From positions 5,208,001-5,272,000 of the forward strand of contig NC_066292.1 in assembly GCF_905404315.1 (NCBI RefSeq): a stretch of DNA of 64,000 bases, written 5' to 3'. The notes beneath the pieces are model-generated. The model was not told the DNA's origin. It did no database searches and saw only the letters and a list, made by a program, of their open reading frames with translations. The first letter of the stretch is position 1, and every line of letters starts with the position of its first letter. The translations under genes were made by a program, and so were the position numbers. Source of the stretch: Leptidea sinapis (taxonomy: Eukaryota; Arthropoda; Insecta; Lepidoptera; Pieridae). Below are positions 1 to 11,600 of the stretch, one piece after another.

Positions 1-57
1 CAACACCGAGCAACCTTTACTGAGTAATATATACTGCATCCCTTATAATCCAATCAG

Positions 58-109
58 TTTTCCTTTGCATGTGGTCAAATGGTTTCAACTGAAGGACACC
101 TTTCCAGAG
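58..109 (+). CDS. candidate upstream exon of the C-type lectin gene
   Basis: The sequence GAG|GTGAGT at 107-115 is a near-ideal splice donor. Ending an exon at 109 leaves one base of a codon, exactly the phase the 5500 exon needs. A possible CAG acceptor ends at 57. The short peptide (…MVSTEGHLSR) has no recognised motif, and an in-frame stop lies at 46-48. If used as a start, the ATG at 79 would give no signal peptide. This may be chance. Confidence 0.25.
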
Positions 110-929
110 GTGAGTGCATTACTTACTTCGTATGTGGCTGGACCTGCCTCTTGTCGAAGTATTGTTTCCTTCTTGTAATGACGCCTAGATTCCTTATGGT
201 CATATATATAGGCTTTGACTTAATGATCACTGAGGTATTCGCAATTACTCGAAATTTTAAAGCTCATTTTTCTGATACTCTGCATGCTTTAATATCCATA
301 GCCAAATCATATGTGGATGTTTACCCTAAAACATAATAAAACAAAGCTGTGTAAGGAATATTTACTGTCTCAGATAAAGCTACAATTTATATTCAATACA
401 ATTGACAGTCCATTAACTCCTGAACGCTTAAGTTTTTGTACCATTTAGCAGATAATAATAGAGTGATAAATTATTGTTTATGGTTTGCTAGTGGCGAATG
501 GCAAGTCCTGTAATCTTTGCTTATTCGCACGTGGGCGAAATTCTACTTTATGGAATCTAGAACATTCACAAATTATTGCAAAATTTACAAAATAGCATGT
601 TTCCAAACATGTCGTTTAAAGTTGTACTCGTAATACGAGTATATTATGATTATTCTATCTTAATGATTTTTTGTCAATGTGTAAATTTGATCGAATGATT
701 AAGGTGTCTACACCTAACTATATAACTATTTTTGTTTTATGAATTTGCAAAAGTATTGGTAAATCAAATTTAGTTCTCTTTTCAATGATTTACTATCGGA
801 GATCATCTTAGATGCGTACTTATAAGAGCTTCTTTTCGGCTTCCGAAGGCTTATTTTAGTAACTTCATGGTTTTGGGTTCTAATGTGAAATACAGTTAAT
901 ATTACACTCATTTTAATACTTTAAAATAT
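110..929. other. intergenic or intron sequence, nothing recognised
   Basis: A+T-rich DNA with short open frames that show no domain, no splice context and no repeat I recognise. Confidence 0.4.
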
Positions 930-1630
930 TTTTAACCGACTTCAAAAAAGGATGAGTATCTTAATTCGTCGTTATGTTTTTTTTTTCTATGTTTGTTACC
1001 TCAAAACGTTCGACTGGGTAAACCAAATTTGATAATTCTTATTTTATTTGAAAGCTGGTAGCTTTGCTTCCTGGGTAGTCCCATTGTAATTGGTCCAGAT
1101 CTGATAATGGCATCCATGAGAAAGCCATAAAAGTCTTAAATTTGCTATACATACGTATAGCAAAGTGGATGATAAATTTACGAATAACCCAATATCGCGC
1201 CAACCGATTTCGAAAATCTTTTTTATTGGAAAGGATATACTTCATAGATAGTTTGGTGAGAGTTTGGTTCGGTTCTAATTACGGAATCCATTACAAAGTA
1301 ACGGACTCTTCAATTCTTAGGAGTAAATTAACGATACTCGGACGAATCTTTTTTATGGTATTCGGATATTTAAGTCATCTACCATAACATAGTTATGGTC
1401 AAGTTATTGTCGTAGTCGAATATGATGATCAATTCAATCAAAGGACTCCTTAACAATTTACAGTTAGGGTGCGATCTGTGGCAGAATTTCTTACTGTCTG
1501 TAATCAAATTGCGAAGCGCTTATGTTCATTGCTGCATTGCTAAATTTAGTATATCTACACATATTAAGCCAAATTATTAGTTAGTGAACTTCAAATTCAC
1601 TAAAAATCATAAAATAAAAAAAAATAACAA
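930..1630 (+). repeat. interspersed repeat starting AACCGACTTC
   Basis: It begins with AACCGACTTCAAAAAAGG, a start I recognise as common in lepidopteran genomes. It continues through text such as GGTCCAGATCTGATAATGGC and GTTTGGTGAGAGTTTGG of the same repeat. The first ten bases are the inverse of the end of the fold-back element ending at 1885, so the two may be parts of one terminal-inverted-repeat element. Confidence 0.5.
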
Positions 1631-1885
1631 AAAAACAACCGACTTCAAAACCACTATTTCAAAACAATAGATATAATATGCACTAAAAAGTATAAAAATA
1701 ATAGCAATTCCAAAAATGAAAAAAAATTAAAAAATAATTTTAATAATTTTTTTTATACAATATAATTAATTAATCTAATTCTAGTTACGATTATTGTCAT
1801 TTTTGTAATTGCTATTATTTTTATACTTTTTAGTGCATATTATATCTATTGTTTTGAAATAGTGGTTTTGAAGTCGGTTGTTTTT
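1631..1885. mobile_element. fold-back MITE with 89-base arms
   Basis: Bases 1631-1719 are the inverse complement of 1797-1885 with one mismatch (at 1710). The ends read AAAAACAACCGACTTC and its inverse. The 77-base centre is nearly pure A+T. No coding capacity. Near-perfect arms suggest recent insertion or arm homogenisation. No clear target duplication is seen. Confidence 0.8.
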
Positions 1886-2689
1886 AATGATTATAATTAA
1901 TTAATGTAATGTCAAATCTATATCCACATGTTTTAATAACCCACACTTACGTAAACTTACTCTCTAAGTATTACCACTATTATGTATTCTTTGGTATTAA
2001 TTACTTCGTTCTTCAACGCTTGAAAATTTAAGTATGTAATGTTGCTAATTCTTCAAATAAAATATTAGACCCATATTATATCGTTATAAAATACTGTTAA
2101 AACACTTATTAAGACATATTTCTTATTTCGTCGGTTTAAATTATTTTTTAATAATTTAATATAAAATAAATCTGTACATAAGTTACAGAGCATTAATATT
2201 TTTAAACGAATTTGTGCCAAAGAAAGATAAGAGACCGTTGCACGTTATAATATAGAATAATAGTACTTTCACACGACATCATGTCATTATTCTCAACACG
2301 AGACCACACGTGTACCTATAGTTTACCTTTTAATATTGTAATATTTTAATCTTTCCTCTTCTCCCTCTCCTTCTTTTCTAGTCCAATATGAAAAAAAAAT
2401 AGAAAAAGTTATATATATACAAGATTTTCGTTTACTATTTATATTCGTTTGAATGGAACAGCAGCTGAAAACCCTGCTCAGATTTAACTGGGATTGATTG
2501 CCTCAGGAGGTCATAAAACACTTTATTGATTCCATGCAGAATTGATGTATGCATGTTTTAAATAACCGACGAGGAAATACGCTGTATTTGATTTTATCCA
2601 ACTGCTTTTATTTTTCTTATTTGTACTTACTTGTTTTGTACCGAGAGTCAAAAGTAGCATAATCCTGCGTTTTGTTGTAAATAAATATT
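1886..2689. other. A+T-rich stretch, nothing recognised
   Basis: Low-complexity A+T-rich DNA with a pyrimidine-rich patch near 2350-2385. No exon or known repeat is evident. Confidence 0.4.
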
Positions 2690-4225
2690 TCATCATCATC
2701 ATCATTTCAGCCGGAAAACGCCCAATGCTGGACAAAGGCCTCTAAAAGATCTATTTGACGATCGGTCCTGCCATAGTCCAACCTATTCCGGCGATCTTGA
2801 CCAGATCGTCGATCCATCTTGTGGGAGGCCTACCAACACTACGTCTTCCTGTACGTGGTCGCTATTTGAGGACTTTACTGCCCTAAAGGCCATCTGTCCA
2901 TCGAGCTATGTGCCCTGCCCGCCACCACTTCAGTTTCGCAACCATATGGGTGATATCGGATGTCCTAGGGATCTCCTCATTTCTGATTCGATGTCGCAGG
3001 AAAGCTCCGAACATAGACCTCTCCATTGCCCTCTGAGCGACAACGAGTTACCGACTACGTCTGCGCTCCTTAAGTCAACACTGGCACCAAACACTTGTTA
3101 AAAAGCCTTCTTATTCAGACACTGCGGTATTTTGGACGAGAAGATTTTACGGAGGTTCTCGAACGCTGCCTCATCCGAGTTCGATTTGTGGACTGACGAG
3201 TGACTTGGACCTGCCCAACTGGATTATTTGTTGAAGGTAGACGTACTCGTCGTCAACAGTTTCGAGGGTACAGTTCGCAACTATTACGGGAGTAGGTGCA
3301 ACATGGGCATCAGACATGATCTTCGTTTTTTCCATATTTATTTTGAGATCTACTCCTTGGGAAGATTGAGACCATCGAGCGAAGTCGAAGTCTTCCATGG
3401 TCTCTGCAATGATAATGATATCATCTGCGCATCGAATGTGTATTCGCTGTTTATATTGATGCCCAGCCCGTTCAAGTCCAGAAGCTTAAAGACATCTTCT
3501 AATGCAGCGGTGAACAGCTTTGGCGATATGACATCGCCTTGTCTAACTCCCCACTGCAGTCGGATAGGCTTCGAGAACTGATCCTGGAGACGGACTGACT
3601 TGGTGGCGTTTCCATACACACACTTTAACGCTTCGATATATCGATAATCAATGTGGCACCTCTGAAGAGACTGAAGCACCGCCCAGATCTCTATCGAATC
3701 GAAGGCTTTCTCATAGTCCACGCCAACGCACGCCAAGCATAGTTGCTGGTTATACTCCTCCGTTTTCTGTATAACCTGCAGCAGCGTACATATTTGGTCC
3801 ATGGTGCTAAAGCCTTTTTGGAATGCGGCTTGTTCGGGAGGCTGGAAGTCGTCAAACCTGCGCACAAGACGTTTTGTGATAACCCTCAAAACAGCTTATA
3901 TATATGGCTCAGAAGTGATATAGGTCTAAAGTTCTTAAACGCATTTTATCGCCCTTTTTGAAGAACCGCACCACTATACTTCTGTGCCATGCTTGCGGCG
4001 ATTTGCTCTCGAGGATGACGGAATTGAGTAGCTTCTGGAGGATCTTAAGCACAGGAGTACCACCAGTTCTCAGAAGCTCGGCTGTAATTCCATCAGTAGC
4101 ATCCCCGCGCCTTGTTGTTTTTAAGCTCTTTTAGGGCCGAACTATGCTGGCGTCTGGGATATCTTTCGTATATTGTCTTGATAGTTTGGCTCTTGGTGTC
4201 TTCCCTCAAAAGTTCGAGTTTTATT
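2690..4225 (-). pseudogene. RTE-like LINE reverse transcriptase fragment (decayed)
   Basis: Read on the minus strand, 3889-3350 encodes reverse-transcriptase motifs such as DYEKAFDSIE and GVRQGDVISPKLF. After a frameshift the palm motif appears as CADD instead of FADD (near 3430), followed by EKTKIMS. Upstream pieces (KELKNNKA and NFRPISLLSH) lie in other frames with stops. The C-terminal EAFVQ-type end is followed by a (TGA)n tail at 2690-2710, as RTE elements often have. The endonuclease part is absent. It is dead, from several frameshifts and stops. Confidence 0.85.
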
Positions 4226-5209
4226 ATATACAAATTTTAGAAGAAAGGTAGTTTATACAGTTTATATTATATTATATAATATATACGAGTAGGTAAACAC
4301 TTCGTCAGCATATGGAAAATAACTTTTCAAAATAAATATTTCAAAATTTTAAGCATTGAAACCTAACTCTTCTTACTATTATATTTCCACAGTTAAATTC
4401 TTTTTATAATTATATCATGAGATTAATGACACAGAACAAAAAATATACAAAATAAATTCAAACAATAGTACATTAATAACGGTTATATAGCGTCTAGCCT
4501 TATGACGAACAATTATGCTAAAATTAGATAAAATTTTACTAATATTCGCATTGATGATGAAGAAAGAATAGCTAATAAAATAAATAAAGACACATTAATT
4601 ACGTTCAAGTTATTAAAGATTCCTCCAAAAATATACTAGTTACTAAGCTACTGTGACTCATAATTGGCGACAGTTCTCTTACTGTGGGCGAATATAAAAT
4701 GAATATTTCAAGATATATAATATATATTTTGATAATGCTATGCAGTGATTATCTTATTAATTTATAATATATTGCAGTAGCAGCCAATTTAATTCTTGCT
4801 AAAATTTTATTAGATATATAGTAAACGGGCGATTGGAGAACTGTGATGACTTTGACCTTGCGCTCTTCTGCAGATCATATCACTATGGGTTTGATCAGTA
4901 TTCTCCTGAGGTGAACTCCAATTCTGCATTTTAATATGAACTAATATATAATTCTACTTTTATACTAGGTTTAAGCTGCAGAATAAATGTTTTTTCTTTC
5001 TTTCAACACCCAATGAACCTGTACGCTATCACATCTGCCATGTCCATTTGTCAATGGACTATCAATAATGTAAGTTTGGCCTAAATAAAAATGAAAACTT
5101 GCATAGCAGCATCGCCTATATACTACTACCATAATATATAAACATTTCTTAAGCACTTTATTTTCACTTCAATAAACACTTTACAAGGAAATTTTTAGGA
5201 CGGTTTGAT
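4226..5209. other. non-coding stretch, nothing recognised
   Basis: A+T-rich sequence without recognised repeats. A minus-strand open frame at 4971-5156 has no known domain. Confidence 0.35.
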
Positions 5210-5297
5210 GAATGTGATAGGAGAAAGAGGGCGGTCGACGGTTATCACTTAACACGAGGTGACCCGAACGCTCGTTTGTCGTCCTATGCCATAGAAA
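5210..5297 (+). repeat. 3'-end fragment of the LWNE-type LINE
   Basis: Matches the terminal part of the 15655-15898 LINE copy: GGCGGTCGACGGTTATCACT, then AGGTGACCCGAACGCTCG and GTCGTCCTATGCCATA. A 5'-truncated copy with only the last ~90 bases, 200 bases before the first supported lectin exon. Confidence 0.6.
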
Positions 5298-5499
5298 AGG
5301 ACATGGATTAATTATAAACGCATAAATGGATAATCTATTAGTCTTATTGTTTTACTTTCAATTACCAGAGATCATAAAGGGGATTTGCCAGCCCAATGTT
5401 AAAAAAAAAACAAAAAGAAAACACTTAAATGAAGTATAAAACATTACCAGTCGGCAAAATTCGTTCAATTAAAGCAAATTCTCCTTGTTTTGTTTACAG

Positions 5500-5636
5500 G
5501 CAAAGGTGTCGATGGACACAAGAACTACACGAGGATGTCTTACGTATGTCCCCCAGACTTCATCAGGCTGGGGCACAGCTGCTACTTCTTCAGTGACAAC
5601 AAGGCCACGTGGCAGACTGCGCTCTTCGCTTGTAAG
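5500..5636 (+). CDS. C-type lectin gene, exon encoding start of the lectin domain
   Basis: The exon follows a TTTACAG acceptor and ends in AAG before a GTAAGG donor. It begins inside a codon (one base must come from the previous exon) and ends in phase 0. It encodes 46 residues with the YVCPPDF, HSCYFF and W..ALFACK motifs that open a C-type lectin domain. Base composition is clearly more G+C rich than the flanking A+T-rich intron DNA. The upstream exon with the start codon is not identified. Confidence 0.88.
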
Positions 5637-8600
5637 GTAAGGCTTATATCATCTTCTTTGTTTCGTTTATCAACTAAGTTTTCCATTTCGGCCAACTTTT
5701 GTTTTTGCATTTTTTCATAAAACTAACGTACTCATGTTGCTGGATCTTCCGATTCCGATATAAGTTTCTTCGTCTTTTTGAACCGTTTGCTTGGCAGAAT
5801 TTAGGCTTATTGGTTCGATATATTTCGTTTAATCAATTTTTTTATTTAATACATCACAAAACCCACAGAACTTGAGTTAGGTTATAATAATACTATTGTA
5901 GAAATTACTTCTAATAACGGATTTACAATAATTATGAGAAGACGTAGTATTTGTGTGTGTGTGTGTGAATTACTTTTAATTTATATCTTCCTTTAGATTT
6001 TATTAACAGTCCTTATAAAGCAGTATTTACTGTTATTAAAAAGTTCAGTAGTGTTAAATTGTTTATTAAAGTTGCATAGAGTGCGACAGGTTACTGAATT
6101 TTCCATATATTCAATTTAACCGCAATAAGATATTTATTCAAATAAATAAATTAAAACCCCACCACCCTTGAGCAATTAAGCTAGCGCTGCCCAAAGGTCC
6201 CATAATTTTTGAGTATTTCATTCCATTTAATATAGTTTTTTTTGTAATATTGTGTTCGTACTTTACGACAATTAATATTTAGGAGTTTGTTAGAACTACA
6301 TTTATTATTTTCGTTAACATTTTGCTTATCTTAATATATATAAATTCCGTGACACGTTGTTTGTCCGCGATTGATTCATAAACTAATGAACGCATTTAAA
6401 TGGGGATTACTTCATGGAGTGCAGTTTAGTCCAACTTGAGAGATAGGATACTTTTTATTTCGATTTGGGACCAATAATTATATTTTTCCAATATTTGTTT
6501 TGTTTGGACATATTTTCTATGAGAGAATTTATTGACGCAAGGTTTGACAGTTCTGCTGTGAAACAATTTCATTATAAACAACAACGAGCATATGTTACAA
6601 AATATTTCTTGATATTATGAAAAATTATTGACAAATACATAAAAAACAGTATTTTATTTATTATATACAGTACAACGTCTACGGGTCAGCTAGTTATTTA
6701 TTAATGTCAGCTGAAAAACATCTCAATTACATGAGATGTTTTCGTCCATTTTCTTTAACTAGAAGAACCTCGCACATTCTTGATTTATTGAAATCCAGGA
6801 ATACACAGTAGTTGCATTGAAAGCTGGTGATATACCAAGTAGATTTCTTCCTGGGATCAAAATTAATTTATTGCATTTTTTTATGAAAATAATGTACGAG
6901 AAGAGAAGGACGTTCAGCTAATGGTAATTGATACGCCTTTCCCATTACAATGCAGTGCCGCTCAGGATTCTTGAAAAACCCAAAAATTCAAAAATTCTGA
7001 GTGGCACTACAGTTGCGCTCGTCACCCTAAAACATAAGATGTTTAAGTCTCATTTGCCTAGTAATTTCACTAGCTACGGCGCCCTTCAGACCGAAAAACA
7101 GTAATGTTTACACATTCCTGCTTCACAGCAGAAATAGGCGCCGTTGTGGTATCCATAAACTAGCTGGCATCCAGTGCGAAGGAGCCTCCCACTGCATGGC
7201 GCACTTTTGATTTTCTTTTGTGAAGTCGGGGCGTTTCACTAGTTCTATTAATTTTTAGAGGCACAAATGCTTTAAATATTTTATTGCAATAGTTTCATGA
7301 CGCCGTTGAAACATATTTGAAATTAACATACTCACAGCGACGTGCCGAAACACAAAACAACGCATATTGAGAACAAAACACAATAAATAATTTAGCGCAA
7401 TTACTCAAATATTAGGTGCCAACTTTTACGTAATTTAAGGCAGAGCAATAAGTGGAATACAGTGTTTTGTAATAAATATGTATTTCAATAGAATTCTCTA
7501 CAGCTGATTCGATTATTTTTTTATTACCAGCGAGTGTATTGACAACTACTATCCTCAGGAGTACGTACTAACTTGCAAGACCCCTAATATTTGGACAGGC
7601 TATAAGCACTGTCTATTAGCACCTATTACAATTCAATTATTTACTAAGCTTCGATTCATTTTTTAACTGTACTCGTACCTATAACAATAAACCGCCATTT
7701 TAAGTTATCACAAGTTTTTTCTGTGAATCGAAGTTGTTGATAATTTATGTTGGGACCAGCATCGCAGTCAGAATCATTTGAACATTTGATCCAGTTACCC
7801 AAAACATTCGTCTAAAATAAACTCTACATTCCCAACCACAGAAGGCAGCTTATGAGCGTGAAGCGACAGATTTGCATTGCATTAGTGAATGGCCAACAAA
7901 CCAAGTCTATATGTGGCATTGTTATGCAAATAGAAGTACGGTGCTGGGACGAAAATAATTAACGTGTTTCTACTTACAAAAGATAAGTAGATATGTTAAG
8001 ACGCTGCGCATGTGGAAAACTAGGCGACATTTTTAGATTTAAAGAAATTTATTTTCATAGAGGCAAGAAACAGCCAATTACCTACATGAGACCAAGATTT
8101 TAAGAAAAAGAAACATAATAATAATATTGACACACTTTTATATTATAGGAACTTGTCTTTTAATTATGTTTACATTATAAGAATTACGCTTTTAGGAGAT
8201 TTTAGAATGATATTTGAATATGGTTCAACTTAATCTAACACATGGCTTCTGCTTTCAATTAGTTCCATCATTTGGATAACGACACATGGGTGGGTTTCTG
8301 GTCTTTATTATGGAATGTTGTCTTCCTACAAACGAGCTTTAGGGTCATCTGGTGGTTTGTAATCACCGCAGCCCCACTCTTGTAACACCAGAGGGATTAC
8401 AAGAGCGATGTCGACCTTATAAGGTCGGCAGTTTATAAAAACCGTACGTATGAATTCAAAAACAGAAAATACAATGATACGTTGCGAGCGAGAATCGATC
8501 GGGGGTTCCGTGGTGAGAGTCAACGGTTTAACCTATTGCAGCAAAAAGAGTTTTTTTTTATCTATAAGAAGCTATTGAATAGTTCAAATTAAATTTTTTT

Positions 8601-11600
8601 TTTCACAATAATATATGAAATCACTTATTGAAACTACCAACCATTCCAAATTCTCAGACCTGAGAAGAACGTGCGCAGCAAACTCAGGAGACCTCGAAAA
8701 CATCGTTACAATTTAACATCGTACAATAAAATTTATTATTTAATACCATGAGGGCGGTCGCTTAATTCAAAATCTGTAGTATTTTACTCTACTTTCAGGT
8801 AATATTTATCTTCACACATTCGCGGGTATCTAGATGAAAAGGGAAATAAAAGAACATTCCGAGTTCGATTAGGTAAAAATGAACACATACCAAAGCTTCT
8901 AATATAAATCGCGACATTCGGAATTGGTAGCATTTTTTCCCATTTTTCTGAAGGTACCAAAGCTATATCGACTGTAGAAGGTATTTGCAAATTTCCTCGA
9001 TTATCCGCTGTATGTGAACGCTTCGGATAAAAACTCCGCAAACTTTATTTTCATTGCAATGTAACATTACGTGCGCATATCGATCGTATAGGATACACAA
9101 GCCCAATAATCAATTCAATCAATGTAAATGACTTTTGACATAATTAGATGGTCGAGCAACATTGCATGAATGCGAGATCAGTACTTGATATGTGGATATC
9201 TTTCTCAGATGTGCCGGCTGTTGTGTAACATATGAACAATGATTTATCATCAAACGTATTATGTGTTGATTTGAGAGATAGATTAAGAAACTGTGACATA
9301 ACAGAGCGATGAGGAGTAAAATAAGAGGTATTGAATGCTATTTATAAGTAAATGTAAATGGGTGCCACTATGGCGTCTATTTCTGCCGTGAATGTAGCAG
9401 TAATGTGTAAACATTACTGTATTTTGGTGTAAAGGGCGTTGTAGCTAGTGAAATAACTTAATTAAATGTCTCAAGGTGACGACCGCAACTATAGTGCCGC
9501 TCAGAATTTTTGGGTTTTACAATGCAGTATGTAATGGGCATGGCGTATCAATTACCATCAGCTGAACGTCCGGCTCGTCTCATCCCTTATTTTATAAAAA
9601 AAAAAATCATAGCACAAGTTTGTAAGGTAAGTGTTGGGTAAGGTCGACTGAGGTGTACAATCCTGGATCAGGTCGGGGTTGTATAAGAAGGAGCCACGTC
9701 AAGAAGACCAAGTAGAAGAGAGCATTTATTAAAGGTTTGCTAGAAGTGGACGAACCCATATGATCATTAAAGCGACGAAGTCCAAGGTATACGCGCTTTT
9801 TTTCAAAGTACCCATGTCAAGGTCCCAGCTGTAACCAGGGTGCGACTCGTGTGTCTAATGTTCTTTAGCTTAACCCTAATTAGTACCTATGTTCGGTACC
9901 ATTGATTTGAGCTGAACCCACATTAATATAAGTATATTATATATATATATATATATAATATAAGTTTATTTTAAATATGTTTTCAATCAGCACCGTTTAA
10001 CAGACTTATAGCAAGGTAATAGATAACCAAAGATACAAAGCCGTTTTCACACTCATTTTGAACGAATGTTATAAAGTGTTAAATAATAATAAATCAATTT
10101 TATAAACACCTTTATTTTGTACTATTGATATATAATTAAAGTGTTATTATTTTCTGTCCAACGCTTTCTGAGTTGTCTCCGAAGAGGTGGATAATCAGCA
10201 GTCAAAAGTTCCTTAGGCTATTTTTTCATCAGATCAAAATATTAACTAAATCTACTACTACTAGGTACTGCAGGCGAACACATCATTAGTTTTACTGCTA
10301 TAAAATACACGTTGTTTGTCCGCGATGGACTCCTAAAATAATGAACGGATTTAAATGGGGATTACTTCATGGAGTGCATGCAGTTTAGTCCAACTTGAGA
10401 GATAGGATACTTTTTATTTCGATTTGGGACCCATAATTATTTTTATTTCCAATATTTGTTTTGTATGGCCATATTATTTTCTGTGAGAGAATTTATTGAC
10501 GCCCGGTTTGACAGTTCTGCTGTGAAACAATTTCATTATGTCAACAGTATACTCCATATTTACGAAATAATTCCTGATGTTATGAAGAATTATTGACAAA
10601 TCCATAAAGTACAGTATTTTATTTATTATGTGCAGAACAACGTCTGTTGAGTCAACTAGTTATTATATAAAATTGATACATTATCATCTTTTATTGCGAG
10701 GATTACTTTATAGGAATCATATATCATTATTACGACCATTTTTATAATGTAGTTATTATTATAAAAATCAATTACTTGTTGGCTTATTTATTTTTATTTT
10801 ATTTATTAATGCTTTATATCGCTAAGATGAAAAACAAAGAAATATCCGTTCGCTTCCTTATTAATTATTTATGTGTGTTTCAATGAGTGTAATACCTGTT
10901 TATAGTTTTATCTTGCTATATCTTAACGAATGGTCAAGTGGAAGTTGTTTTTTTTTCCACATAGAATACTGAGAGTAAACTTAAAGATTTTTTAATATCC
11001 TACGACTTAGTGAATTGAATTCAGCGTTTCCTCCAGTCCCATAAAAGTCGTCAATTACCTCATCTTGAGGTTGTGCCGTCGGCGCGTATATTTGTATAAT
11101 ATTCAGAACACACGGTTTGGTGTTCAGCTTCATTGTCAGGATTCTATCCGACCCCGGGTTATAAACGAGGACATACTTATTCATGTGTGGCGGCAATATG
11201 ATTCCGACCCCGTTCCTACTCGAATCTTCACAGCCCGAGAAGTACATGGCGTTCCCCGCCGTAGTGTTGTAGTGGCCATTACCACGCATGTGAGTTTCAG
11301 CAACGCCCAGTATGGAGATGTTAAGTGATTCCATTTCCTTTTCCACGATGGCCAGTTTGCCCGCCATTAGCAGACCTCGGACGTTCCAAGTGCCAATGCG
11401 ACGATGGGTTCGAATTGAGGTCTTCTCGATATTATATGTTTTGACACCGACAGTAGCATTTCCCTCCTCTGAAGCCTGTCGACTCACCCCAGGGGAAGCT
11501 TCGGTCGTCAATTTCACACCATCCAGCCCGGGTACTGGGTGGCGCCGATGGTTAGTCGGGTCGCCAAACATACTCACTTTTTCTGTTTCTGATTCCATAA

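Noticed and set aside
79..336. 85-residue open frame as a separate gene
   Set aside because: No domain and a strong splice donor lies inside it; if anything, only its first part is an exon.
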